From Planctomycetota bacterium (GTDB lineage Bacteria > Planctomycetota > J058 > JAJDCQ01): DNA of 45,967 nucleotides. Each line of letters opens with the position of its first letter. Position 1 is the first letter of the stretch. Below, piece after piece: positions 7,611 to 16,654 of the stretch. Under the pieces are notes generated by a model. That model had not been told where the DNA came from and did not search any database. It saw only the letters and a program-made list of their open reading frames with translations. The position numbers were made by a program, and so were the translations under genes. The stretch is taken from contig JAJDCQ010000254.1 in NCBI GenBank assembly GCA_029260755.1, forward strand, positions 1 through 45,967. Direction: 5' to 3'.

Positions 7611-9713
7611 GTGTCGACCCACCCGACCCATCCGACCCACCCGAGCCATCCGAGCCATCCGGCGGGCCCGAGCCCGAAGATCGGCCGCTACACCATCACC
7701 GCCGAGCTCGGGCGCGGCGGCATGGGCGTCGTCTACCGCGGCTGGGACCCCGGGCTCCAGCGCGAGGTGGCGATCAAGCAGATCCAGGACGCCGCGGTCG
7801 CCGACGAGCATCGGGTCCGGTTCGTCCGCGAGGCGCGGGCCGTCGCCAAGCTCCGCCACGCGACGATCGTCCCCGTCTTCGAGGTCGATCAGCACGCGGG
7901 GCGCCCCTTCATCGTGATGGAGTACGTCGAGGGCGAGCCGCTCTCGGCGGCGCTGCGCCGCGATCCGCCGCTGCCTCCCGACGCCCTCGCCGCGATCGTT
8001 CGCGACCTCGCGATCGGTCTCGACCACGCGCACGGCCACGGCATCGTCCACCGCGACGTGAAGCCGGGGAACGTGATCCTCGACGCCGACGGCGCGCCGC
8101 ATCTGCTCGACTTCGGTCTCGCCCGCGACCTCGGCGAGGCGGCCATCACGGCGCCCGAGATGATGCTCGGGACGCCCCAGTACATGGCGCCGGAGCAGGC
8201 CGATCGCGAGATGGGTCCGATCGGCCCCGCGGCGGACGTCTGGGCGCTCGGCGCGATCCTCTACCACGGGCTCTGCGGGAGGCCGCCGTTTCAGGACGAG
8301 GTCACCGCCGTCATCATCAAGAAGCTCCTCATCGACGACGTGATCCCCCCGCGCGAGGTTCGTCCGGACGCACCGCCGGACCTCGAGGCGATCACGATGC
8401 TCTGCCTCGAGAAGGAGCCACCGGCTCGCTACGGGAGCGCGGCCGAGCTCGCCGCCGACCTCGATCGCTTCCTCGCCGGCGAGCCGGTCGCCGCGTCGAC
8501 CGCGGCCCGCCCGCGCGCGCTCGGACGCTGGGTGCGCAAGAACCGGGCGCTGGCGGGCGCCCTCGCGGTGATCGGCGCCCTGGTGCTCCTCCTCGTCGTG
8601 GGCGTCGCGTGGGCGCTCGGACGGATCGACGCCGAGCGGGAGCGCGCCGCCGCGACCGAGCTGCGGCGAGCCCCCGATCCCGCGCCGGTGCCCGTGCCCG
8701 TGCCCGTGCCCGTGCCAGAGCCCATGCCGAAGCCGAAGCCGGACCCGAAGGAGGCGAAGCCCGGACCCACATCCGACGGTCTCCCCTTCGACGCGCTCGA
8801 CGCGGGCGCCCCGGTCCGCTCGATCGCCGTCTCGCCCGACGGACGCCTCCTCGCGGTCGCCTGCTCGGGCCCGCAGAAGCGCGAGCCTGGCTTCGCCCGG
8901 GTCTTCTCGCTCGAGACCGGCGACCGCCTCTGGGCGCGCGACATGGATCAGAACGACGCGGCCGGAGTTTCGTGGAGCGCCGACGGACGGATTCTCGCGA
9001 TCGCGGGGGACCTCGGGCAGACCTTCGCCCACGCGGTCGAGGACTGGGAAGAGGTCGCGAGGACGGACCGAACCGGTCCCTCGCACGCCGATGCGCGCCT
9101 CTCGTCCGACGGCCTACGCCTCGCGGTCTCCGCCGCCGACTATCCGAGCCGGAGCAGCGTCCTGCTCCTGTACGACTGGACGCCGCCGAGGCTCTCCTCC
9201 CCGACGAAGGTCGCGCTCGAGGGCCGCGGCCTGGCCGAGTTCATCCGGATCGCGCCCGAGACGGGCCAGCTCGCCATCGGCGGCTACGGCAAGGCGCGGG
9301 CCTGCATCGTCGAGCGCGACGGAACGGGCCTCGTCGACCTCACCGGCGGGCACGACCACGGCTTCGTCCGGGACGCGGCCTGGATCCGCAACGGGAGGCG
9401 ACTTCTGACGGTCGGCGATGACCAGCGACTCTGTCTCTGGCGCCGTGACGGAGAGCTCGTCTCGAAATGGCGCCTCCGGAGCCTGGCGACTCTCCGGGCG
9501 CTCGCCGTCTCGTCCGACGAGCGCGTCGCGCTCGTCGGATCGGGAATCTCGCCGCGGGTCGGCCTCGTCGCGCTCGATGGCGCCGGAGATCAGGCGCCCG
9601 TCATCCTCGGCGACCACGACGCGCGCGCGGTCGCGTGGACGAGGGACGGGAGACACGTCCTCACCGGCGGAGTCGACGGCAAGATCCGCGTCTGGGACGC
9701 GCGCGAGCGCTGA
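7611..9713 (+). CDS. Ser/Thr protein kinase with membrane helix and WD40-like propeller
   Basis: 700 residues from GTG at 7611, chosen because AAGGGA lies 6-11 nt upstream and it immediately precedes the kinase region. The first 17 residues are an odd (T/S)HP repeat, encoded by 9-bp tandem units (CACCCGACC type). The kinase spans about 27-290 with GRGGMG loop, K56, HRD 147-149, DFG 167-169 and GTPQYMAPEQ. A membrane helix lies at about 314-338. A Pro-Val and Pro-Lys spacer (about 354-390) is followed by a WD40-like propeller from about 397 to the end, with blades such as SIAVSPDGRLLAVA and the terminal GKIRVWD. The kinase should be cytoplasmic and the propeller external, as a sensor or binding domain. 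Its stop abuts the next gene's stop (TGATCA at 9711-9716). Confidence 0.93.
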   Translation: MSTHPTHPTHPSHPSHPAGPSPKIGRYTITAELGRGGMGVVYRGWDPGLQREVAIKQIQDAAVADEHRVRFVREARAVAKLRHATIVPVFEVDQHAGRPFIVMEYVEGEPLSAALRRDPPLPPDALAAIVRDLAIGLDHAHGHGIVHRDVKPGNVILDADGAPHLLDFGLARDLGEAAITAPEMMLGTPQYMAPEQADREMGPIGPAADVWALGAILYHGLCGRPPFQDEVTAVIIKKLLIDDVIPPREVRPDAPPDLEAITMLCLEKEPPARYGSAAELAADLDRFLAGEPVAASTAARPRALGRWVRKNRALAGALAVIGALVLLLVVGVAWALGRIDAERERAAATELRRAPDPAPVPVPVPVPVPEPMPKPKPDPKEAKPGPTSDGLPFDALDAGAPVRSIAVSPDGRLLAVACSGPQKREPGFARVFSLETGDRLWARDMDQNDAAGVSWSADGRILAIAGDLGQTFAHAVEDWEEVARTDRTGPSHADARLSSDGLRLAVSAADYPSRSSVLLLYDWTPPRLSSPTKVALEGRGLAEFIRIAPETGQLAIGGYGKARACIVERDGTGLVDLTGGHDHGFVRDAAWIRNGRRLLTVGDDQRLCLWRRDGELVSKWRLRSLATLRALAVSSDERVALVGSGISPRVGLVALDGAGDQAPVILGDHDARAVAWTRDGRHVLTGGVDGKIRVWDARER

Positions 9714-10520
9714 TCAGGCGACCGGTTGACTCTCGGTCGCCTCGGTCGTCTCGACCGCCTCGCCGACGGGCGCCGGCTCGGCGCCGCCGCCGAACGGCCA
9801 GGGCAGCAGCATCCCGCTCCGACCTCGGTAGGCCGCCCACCCCGGGTAGCGGCTGAGCGACTCCTCCTTCATGAGCATGTTCGTGAGGAAGACGCCCGAC
9901 CACACCCAGGCCAGGATCGCCCACGGGATCCAGTGGCGGACGATGAGCGCGTAGGACGCGTAGATCATCATCTCGCCGGTGTAGTTGGTGTGACGGATGT
10001 GCTTGAACATTCCCTCGTCGATGAGGCCGCGCCGGTACTTCAGGGTGAAGTGCTTCTGGGCGTCGGCGCTCATCATGATCACGACGCCCATCGTGTGGAG
10101 CGCGATCGCCCCGGCCAGGAGCGGCATCGACGGCTCGCCGTGGTCCGGCCCGAGGACGCCCGAGATCAGGAGCGCCGGCGCGACCCAGTAGAGCCCGAGG
10201 GCGAGCGCCCACATCATGAACGCGCCGCCGAAGGTGACCTTCTTCTCCCAGCTCGCGTCGCGAAACGCGAGATGCTTGAGGAGCCAGACGAACCCGTAGC
10301 TGCCGTGAAGCGCCAGGTAGACCCAGGCGGCGTCCGACCAGCGGTCGAACCAGAGCATCAACCCGAGGACGAAGAAGGCCGTCGTCGCCTTCTGGGCGTT
10401 GATCACCCACGACATCTTGAGCAGCCGCGGGCCGCCGAAGAGATCCTCGGAGAGGTACCCGTTGAGCCGCGCCATCAGGCGAATCGGCGCCGCGGCGGGG
10501 GTCTTCGACACGTCGTTCAT
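9714..10520 (-). CDS. Membrane protein, ICMT/DUF1295 (steroid 5-alpha reductase C-terminal-like) family
   Basis: 268 residues with about six hydrophobic helices. The C-terminal RHTNYTGEMMIYASYAL and the final YPGWAAYRGRSGMLLPW match the pattern of isoprenylcysteine methyltransferase-like and DUF1295 membrane enzymes (RHPNYxGE...ALY...Pw). These families methylate or reduce lipid-like substrates at the membrane. The sequence does not say which reaction this one does. The ATG at 10518-10520 has GGAGG 6 nt upstream and an extended -10 promoter (TGCTACAAT) just before it. It is divergent from the kinase at 10604 and convergent with the kinase/WD40 gene, with zero bases between the stops. Confidence 0.85.
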   Translation of the reverse strand: MNDVSKTPAAAPIRLMARLNGYLSEDLFGGPRLLKMSWVINAQKATTAFFVLGLMLWFDRWSDAAWVYLALHGSYGFVWLLKHLAFRDASWEKKVTFGGAFMMWALALGLYWVAPALLISGVLGPDHGEPSMPLLAGAIALHTMGVVIMMSADAQKHFTLKYRRGLIDEGMFKHIRHTNYTGEMMIYASYALIVRHWIPWAILAWVWSGVFLTNMLMKEESLSRYPGWAAYRGRSGMLLPWPFGGGAEPAPVGEAVETTEATESQPVA

Positions 10521-10541
10521 CTCGGCCTCCTGCGAGCCGGG

Positions 10542-10550
10542 ATTGTAGCA
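10542..10550 (-). promoter_or_regulatory. Extended -10 promoter element TGCTACAAT
   Basis: On the minus strand TGC is followed directly by TACAAT, five of six matches to TATAAT with the TGn extension. It lies 21 nt upstream of the ATG at 10520. No good -35 box is visible, as expected for an extended -10 promoter. Confidence 0.5.
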
Positions 10551-10561
10551 CCCACGGCCCG

Positions 10562-10591
10562 TTGCGACCGGCGCCGACCCAGGCGTACCGT
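10562..10591 (+). promoter_or_regulatory. Promoter TTGCGA-18-TACCGT of the first tandem kinase
   Basis: TTGCGA (10562-10567) and TACCGT (10586-10591) are 18 bp apart; the ATG follows 12 nt after the -10 box, leaving a leader of about six bases and no Shine-Dalgarno. The paralogue at 13641 has the same geometry, which supports both sites. Confidence 0.5.
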
Positions 10592-10603
10592 AGCTCAGCG
10601 ACG

Positions 10604-13579
10604 ATGAGCCGAGAACGCCGACTGGGACGCTGGATCCTCGAGGACGAGCTCGGTCGGGGCGGGATGGGCGTCGTCTACCGCGCCCACGACACGGCGCTCG
10701 GCCGGCGGGTCGCCCTGAAGGCGATCGTCTCGGCGACGGCCGCGCGCCGGGACCGGTTCCTCGGCGAGGCGCGCGCGGTCGCCCGTCTCCGCCACCCCGC
10801 GATCGTGGCCGTCCACGAGATCGGCGAGGACGACGGGCGGTCGTTTCTCGTGATGGACCTGATCGACGGCGAGTCGCTCGATCGCGTCCTCGCCCGGGGC
10901 GCCCTCGACCGCGACGGCGTCCTCCGCGTCGTCGCCGAGATCGCCCGAGCCCTCGACCACGCCCACGATCACGGCATCGTCCACCGCGACGTCAAGCCGC
11001 AGAACATCCTCATCGATCGCGAAGGCGGCGCCCACCTGACCGACTTCGGTGTCGCGTTCGATGCGAACCAGGAGCGTCACACGGTGACCGGGCAGCTCCT
11101 CGGGACGCCGTCCTACGCCTCGCCCGAGCAGCTCGCCGGCGACCGCGGATCGGTCGGGCGCGCGACCGACGTCTGGGCGCTCGGCGTGCTCCTCTACGAG
11201 GGGCTCTCCGCCCGTCTCCCGTTCGAGGGCGAGCGGCTCGCCGAGATCATCGCGCGGGTGTTTCGAGCGACGCCGACGCCGCTCCGGACGATCGACCCGT
11301 CGATCCCGGTCGACCTCGCGCGGGTCGTCGAGCGATGCCTCGAGCGCCGCCCTGCCGATCGCTACGCGACGGCCGCCGAGCTCGCCGAAGACCTCGCGCG
11401 TGTCCGCGGCGGCGAGCCGATCGCGCGCCGCGCCCGGAGCTCCGCGGTCGCCCGGCTCGTGCGCGCCCGGTCCGGGCGCGCCGTCGCGCTCGTGGTCGCG
11501 TCGGTGATGGCCGTCGCCGCGATCGTTCTCGTCGCGATCGGCGGCACCGGCGACTCCGAGACAGCCCACTCGACCGAAGAGCTCCGCGCCGCCGCGACCG
11601 ATCTCGTCGACGCGGCCTGGCGTCTCCGCCGGGACGGCGTCTCGGCGGAGACGCTCGGCGGCGATCATCTCCCGCGCCTCGAGGCCCTGCTCGCGCGGGC
11701 GCTCGAGCGCGACTCCGCGGCCGCCTGGCCGCACTACCTCCTCGGGCGCGCCCTCCTCCTCGTGGGCCGTGACGAGCTCGCCGCTCGCTCCTTCGACCGG
11801 GCGATCGCCGCCGCCCCGACCCACCGCGAGGCGCTCTTCGAGCGGGTCGTCCTCTCGGTCGATCGCTGCATCCGGGTCCACGACGCAGCGATCGACGAGG
11901 CGTTCCGCGCGATCGGCGCCGAGCTCGCCGCGGGGGGCACCCTCGAGTGGTCGAGCCTCCCGCAGGAGTCTCGCGTCGTCGAGGACTCGGTCTCCGAGGA
12001 GCGACGCCTGGAGCGCCGCGCGATCCGGAGCCGGATCGACGCCGACCTCGCCGGCCTCGCCTCGCTCACCGAGGGCGAGCCCGGCTGGGAGACGCGGCTC
12101 GCCTGCCTCCGCGCCCTCGCGCTCCTGTGCCCGCCGGGCGAGCAGCCCGACCTGGCCGCCGATCAGCTCGAGGCGGTCCTCCGCGCCGACCCCGAGCTCC
12201 ACGCCGCGCGCCGCGGGCTCGCCCGGATCCTCCGCGACCGCTGGGACTGGGCCGCGCTCCACGCGCTCTCGAACGACGGGCTCGCGATCGACCGCGGCTA
12301 CCTCCCGTTCATCGTCGACCGCGGCAGCGCCGGCGTCGAGATGGCGCGCGATGAGGAGGAGCCCGAGCGCGGTCGACTGCTCGACGCCGCGCGCGTCGAT
12401 GCCGACCTCGCCGTCGCCCTCGCCCCGGATCAGGCCGCGCCGCGCCAGCTCCGGGCGCGCGTCCACGACCTCGAGGCCGCCCGCGCCGCGCTCGTGGGAC
12501 GGGACCCCGCCCCCCACTACGCGGCGGCGATCGCCGACCTCGGCCACGCCATCGGGATCGAGGCGAGCGCGGAGCTCTACCAGCTCCGCGGGATCATCCA
12601 GGACGGCCTCGCCGAGGCGAGCGAGTCGCCGGATCGACGGGAGCGCCGGCTCGCCGCCGCCCTCGATGACCTCGCCCGCGCCATCGAGCTCGCGCCGACC
12701 GACCAGACCGGCTACCTCTTCCGGGCGAACGCGTGGCTGCGCCTCGTCGACTCGAAGCGATCACGCGGGGAGTGGCCGGAGGACGAGCTCCGGTCCGCCG
12801 CCGCCGATCTCGACGTGGCCGTGCGCCTCGACCCGAGCTTCGAGCTGGCCTGGGGACGCCGGGGACGCGCGCGCGGAGAGCTGGCCATCCTCGTCGCCCG
12901 GGATCCCACGCGGCTCGGCGAGGCGGCCGACCTGGTCGCGAAGAGCGCGGCCGACTACGGCCACGCCCTCTCGGTCGCGCTCGACGACGAGTCCAGGCTG
13001 AACTGGCTCGCCGGACGGTCCGCCCTGCTCGCCCGCTGGGGGACTCGCCACGCCGCGCAGGCGGGCGAGGACCCGTCCGAGACGGTTCGCGGCGCGATCG
13101 ACGATCTCGAGGCGATCGTCGCGAACGAGCGCGCGGACCGGAGGGAGCTCTGGCGGACCCACCGCGACCTCGGGAAGATGGTCGCCGTCCTGGCCGGCCG
13201 CGTCGAGGACGGAGACCGCGATCCCGCGGCCGGTCTCGCCCTCTGGGAGCGGGCCCTCGAGGCCAACCGGGAGGGCCTCGCCGTGATCGATGAGCTGCTC
13301 GCCTCTTCCGATCCGACGAGCAGACACCTCGGCGAGCTCGCCCGGCGCGACGCGGCCGCGACGCTCCACTACAACGCCGCCTGCGCTCTCGCCAGGATCG
13401 CCCGGCGCGGCGGCGCCCGTCGCGCGCTCCGCGAGGAGGCGTTCCTCGCCCTCGAGCAGGCGATCGACGACGGCCTATCGAACGGAGCGATGCTCCGGGC
13501 GGACGTCGACCTGATCGACCTCCACGACGACCCTCGCTGGGCGTCGATCGTCGCCCGCGTCGAGGGAGGAGGCGAATGA
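10604..13579 (+). CDS. Ser/Thr protein kinase with membrane helix and long TPR-like region (tandem copy 1)
   Basis: 991 residues from the ATG at 10604. An in-frame TTG 42 nt upstream is rejected because it forms the -35 box. The kinase starts almost at the N-terminus (GRWILEDELGRGGMG), with K39, HRD 127-129, DFG 147-149 and GTPSYASPEQ, so it should be active. A membrane helix lies at about 293-315. The rest is helical repeats with TPR signatures (AWPHYLLGRALLLVGRDE, LARAIELAPTDQTGYLFRA). The C-terminal end is YNAAC...RADVDLIDLHDDPRW, a closing unit shared with the next gene. The repeats probably sit outside the membrane. The gene is a tandem paralogue of 13641-16613, 61 nt apart. There is no Shine-Dalgarno, so initiation on a very short leader is likely. 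Confidence 0.92.
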   Translation: MSRERRLGRWILEDELGRGGMGVVYRAHDTALGRRVALKAIVSATAARRDRFLGEARAVARLRHPAIVAVHEIGEDDGRSFLVMDLIDGESLDRVLARGALDRDGVLRVVAEIARALDHAHDHGIVHRDVKPQNILIDREGGAHLTDFGVAFDANQERHTVTGQLLGTPSYASPEQLAGDRGSVGRATDVWALGVLLYEGLSARLPFEGERLAEIIARVFRATPTPLRTIDPSIPVDLARVVERCLERRPADRYATAAELAEDLARVRGGEPIARRARSSAVARLVRARSGRAVALVVASVMAVAAIVLVAIGGTGDSETAHSTEELRAAATDLVDAAWRLRRDGVSAETLGGDHLPRLEALLARALERDSAAAWPHYLLGRALLLVGRDELAARSFDRAIAAAPTHREALFERVVLSVDRCIRVHDAAIDEAFRAIGAELAAGGTLEWSSLPQESRVVEDSVSEERRLERRAIRSRIDADLAGLASLTEGEPGWETRLACLRALALLCPPGEQPDLAADQLEAVLRADPELHAARRGLARILRDRWDWAALHALSNDGLAIDRGYLPFIVDRGSAGVEMARDEEEPERGRLLDAARVDADLAVALAPDQAAPRQLRARVHDLEAARAALVGRDPAPHYAAAIADLGHAIGIEASAELYQLRGIIQDGLAEASESPDRRERRLAAALDDLARAIELAPTDQTGYLFRANAWLRLVDSKRSRGEWPEDELRSAAADLDVAVRLDPSFELAWGRRGRARGELAILVARDPTRLGEAADLVAKSAADYGHALSVALDDESRLNWLAGRSALLARWGTRHAAQAGEDPSETVRGAIDDLEAIVANERADRRELWRTHRDLGKMVAVLAGRVEDGDRDPAAGLALWERALEANREGLAVIDELLASSDPTSRHLGELARRDAAATLHYNAACALARIARRGGARRALREEAFLALEQAIDDGLSNGAMLRADVDLIDLHDDPRWASIVARVEGGGE

Positions 13580-13598
13580 GCCCGATCGGCCCGGGCCG

Positions 13599-13628
13599 TT
13601 GCCTCACGGAGCGAGCGCCCGGTACCAT
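13599..13628 (+). promoter_or_regulatory. Promoter TTGCCT-18-TACCAT of the second tandem kinase
   Basis: TTGCCT (13599-13604) and TACCAT (13623-13628) have an 18-bp spacer, and the ATG lies 12 nt after the -10 box. Box sequence and all spacings match the promoter at 10562-10591, so promoter and gene were probably duplicated together. Confidence 0.5.
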
Positions 13629-13640
13629 CGGCGCACCATC

Positions 13641-16613
13641 ATGAACCCAGAAGAACGCCGCCTCGGGCGGTGGATCCTCGAGGACGAGCTCGGCCGCGGC
13701 GCCATGGGCGTCGTCTACCGCGCCCACGACACCGCGCTGCGCCGCCACGTCGCCATCAAGCTGATCCTGTCGGCGAACGAGCGCCGCCTCGCGCGCTTCC
13801 TCGCCGAGGCCCGCGCGGTCGCCCGCCTTCGCCATCCGTGCATCGTCGCCATCCACGAGGTGGGCGAGGACGCGGGGCGTCCCTTCCTCGTGATGGACTT
13901 CGTCGAGGGCGAGTCGCTCGACGCGGCGCTGGAGCGGGGCGCCCTCACGCGCGACGCCCTCCTCGCCGTCACCCGCGACGTCGCGCGCGGGCTCGAGCAC
14001 GCCCACGAAAACGGCATCGTCCATCGCGACGTCAAGCCTCAGAACGTCCTGATCGACGGATCGGGCCGAGGGCTGCTCACCGACTTCGGGGTGGCGTTCG
14101 ACGTCACCCAGGAGCGCCAGACGCTGACCGGCCAGCTCGTCGGGACGCCGGCCTACGCCTCGCCCGAGCAGATCGCCGGACAATCGGGCACCGTCGGTCG
14201 CGCGACCGACGTCTGGTCGCTCGGCGCCATGCTCTATCACGGTCTGACCGGGCGGCTCCCTTTCGATGCCGAGAACCTGGGCGAGCTGATGGCCAAGGTG
14301 CTTCGCGCCGCTCCGACGCCGCCCCGGAAGATCGATCCCTCGATCTCGCCGCACCTCGCCCGGGTCGCCTTGCGCTGCCTCGAGAAGCGCCCCGACGACC
14401 GCTATCTCTCGACCGCCGCCGTCGCCGAAGATCTCGACCGAGTCCTCCGCGGCGAGCCGATCGAGCGGGACGGTCTCGGCTCGACGGTCCGGCGTCTGGC
14501 CCGGACCCGCGGCGGCCGCTGGGGCGCGTTCGTCGTCCTGCTCCTCGCGATCGTCCTGGCCTGGTTCGCCGTCCCGAGACGCCAGCCGGCGCCCCTCCGG
14601 TCGCTCGAGGAGCTCCGCCGATCCGCGGGTGACATCCTCGCAACGAGCCGGCGCCTCCGCGGGGAGGGCGTCTCGATCAGCGTTCTCGCGAGTGAGTATC
14701 TCCCTCGCATCGAGGCGATCACCCGCGAGGCGACCGCGCGCGACCCGAAAGCGGCCTGGCCGCACTACCTCGAGGGCCGCGTCCTGCTTCTCGCCCGGCG
14801 CGACGAGGAGGCGGCCCGGGCCTTCGACCGGGCTCTGCACACGGAGCCGACCCATCGTGAGGCGATCTTCGAGCGGATCCTGCTGTCGGCGCGGAGGAGT
14901 CGCGACCTCCTCGACCGAGCCCAGGACGCCGCCATGCGGGCTCGCGGCGCGACGATCGACGCCGTCGACCCGCTCGACGCGACCCGCCAGGCCTCCATCG
15001 CCGACGGCGGGCGCCTCGAAGACGACTACCCGGCCGAGATCGTCGAGGAGATGCGAACCCTCCGCAGCGGCATCGACGCCGACATCGCGGGGCTCGATCG
15101 CCTCGCCGCGGACGATCCGACCTGGGAAGCCCGACGCGCCTGCGTCCGCGGGCTCGCGCAGCTCTGTCCGCCCCATCCCGAGACGACGAGCGCGACGGGG
15201 CTCCTCGAGGAGGCGGTCCGCCTCGACCCGACCCTGACGCCCGCCCGGGAGGAGCTCTGCCGGCTCCTCCTCCGCGCGGGAGACTGGCCTAGACTGCGCC
15301 AGCTCTGCTCCGAGGGTCTCGAGCTCGAGCGCGGCTCCTCAGCCTTCCTCTACCTCCGCGCAACGGCGATCGCGAGGCTCGCGGGACGCGAAAGCGGCGA
15401 CGAGCGGCGACGTCTCCTCGAAGTGGCGCTCACGGACGCGGACCTCGCCGTCTCTCTCGGCCCCGATCTCGCCCAGTCCTGGCGGGTTCGAGCCAGGATC
15501 CGGAAGACGGAGGCGGAGGACGCCGAGGCCCTCGGCCGCGACTCGCGGCGTCTCCGCGAGAGCCAGCTCGCCGACCTGCGCCGAGCGGTCGAGCTCGATC
15601 CATCGACGAGCATGTTGGTCAACTACGCGATCGCTCAGCAAGACTGGGCCAGGCTCGCCACGGAGCCCGACGTGCGGGAGCGACGCCTGCGCGACGCGCT
15701 CGCGACCTACGATCGCGCGGTCGCGGCGAGCCCGGTCGAATACAGCCCGCGGGCAAACCGCGCGACGGTCTGGTTGTTCCTCGCCGAGGTCGCTCGAGCG
15801 CGTCAGGAGCGCCCCGAGCGAGAGCTCCGGGCGGCGCTCGCCGACCTCGGCGAAGCCGTCAGGCTGAATCCGTCCTCGCAGTTCTCGTGGGGCCGACGCG
15901 GGCGGACGAGGGGCGAGCTCGCCCAGCTACTGGCTGCGGACGACTCGTCGTTCGGTGTCGCCGTCGAGCTCGCGGCTGCGGCCGATGCCGACCTCGGTCG
16001 GGCCATCACGATCGCCGTCGATGACAACTGGCGAATCGGCTGGCTGATGGACCGCGCGGCGTTCCTCCTCGCCTGGGCGCACCACCACGCCGAGAAGGCA
16101 GGCGAGAGTCCAGCGGACGTCTACCGGCGCGCCATCGCCGACCTCGAACACGCCGCCGAGATCGCCGCCGGACGCGAGCTCTGGTTGATCTGGCGTGACC
16201 TCGGCGCCGCGCTGGCCTCCGTCGCGGCTCACGTGGAGGACGTCGACGACGACGCCGCCGCGAGCCTGGAGCTGTGGGAGCGAGCCCTCGCGGCAAACCG
16301 CGCCGCCCTCGCGACGATCGAGTCGTTCCTCGTCTCGCCCGAAGACGATCTCCGGAGCATCGGCGAGAGCGTCCCGAGGTCTTCCGTCGCGATGGTGCAC
16401 TACAACATCGGGTGCTCCCTCGCACGTATCAGCGCCCGGGGCGGCGCCTACGATGCGCTCCGCGGCGACGCGTTCCAGTCGCTCGAGCTGGCGATCGAGC
16501 ACGGTTGGAGGGACTCGGCGTGGATCCGCACCGACGCCGACCTCCTCTCCCTCCACACAGATCCTCGATGGGGAGAGCTCCTCCGGCGAGTCGGCGGCGA
16601 ACGCCGCGACTGA
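13641..16613 (+). CDS. Ser/Thr protein kinase with membrane helix and long TPR-like region (tandem copy 2)
   Basis: 990 residues from the ATG at 13641; the in-frame TTG at 13599 is part of the -35 box. The kinase begins GRWILEDELGRGAMG, has K40, HRD 128-130, an intact DFG and GTPAYASPEQ. A membrane helix lies at about 294-312. The helical region aligns along its whole length with copy 1 (LRGEGVS..., AAWPHYLEGRVLLLARRDE, final DADLLSLHTDPRW). The kinase part is far more conserved than the repeat part, as expected for duplication followed by divergence of the sensor half. Third-position base use is slightly less extreme than in copy 1. It has its own promoter and no Shine-Dalgarno. The convergent radical SAM gene ends 41 nt away. 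Confidence 0.92.
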   Translation: MNPEERRLGRWILEDELGRGAMGVVYRAHDTALRRHVAIKLILSANERRLARFLAEARAVARLRHPCIVAIHEVGEDAGRPFLVMDFVEGESLDAALERGALTRDALLAVTRDVARGLEHAHENGIVHRDVKPQNVLIDGSGRGLLTDFGVAFDVTQERQTLTGQLVGTPAYASPEQIAGQSGTVGRATDVWSLGAMLYHGLTGRLPFDAENLGELMAKVLRAAPTPPRKIDPSISPHLARVALRCLEKRPDDRYLSTAAVAEDLDRVLRGEPIERDGLGSTVRRLARTRGGRWGAFVVLLLAIVLAWFAVPRRQPAPLRSLEELRRSAGDILATSRRLRGEGVSISVLASEYLPRIEAITREATARDPKAAWPHYLEGRVLLLARRDEEAARAFDRALHTEPTHREAIFERILLSARRSRDLLDRAQDAAMRARGATIDAVDPLDATRQASIADGGRLEDDYPAEIVEEMRTLRSGIDADIAGLDRLAADDPTWEARRACVRGLAQLCPPHPETTSATGLLEEAVRLDPTLTPAREELCRLLLRAGDWPRLRQLCSEGLELERGSSAFLYLRATAIARLAGRESGDERRRLLEVALTDADLAVSLGPDLAQSWRVRARIRKTEAEDAEALGRDSRRLRESQLADLRRAVELDPSTSMLVNYAIAQQDWARLATEPDVRERRLRDALATYDRAVAASPVEYSPRANRATVWLFLAEVARARQERPERELRAALADLGEAVRLNPSSQFSWGRRGRTRGELAQLLAADDSSFGVAVELAAAADADLGRAITIAVDDNWRIGWLMDRAAFLLAWAHHHAEKAGESPADVYRRAIADLEHAAEIAAGRELWLIWRDLGAALASVAAHVEDVDDDAAASLELWERALAANRAALATIESFLVSPEDDLRSIGESVPRSSVAMVHYNIGCSLARISARGGAYDALRGDAFQSLELAIEHGWRDSAWIRTDADLLSLHTDPRWGELLRRVGGERRD

Positions 16614-16654
16614 GCGCCGTCGACGCCGCGAGCGCCCGAGCCTCTCGTCGCCGG

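Noticed and set aside
10562..10603. TTG starts upstream of both tandem kinases (10562 and 13599)
   Set aside because: Each TTG is the first triplet of a -35 box with the same spacing to a -10 box, and the ATG 42 nt later starts at the kinase domain.
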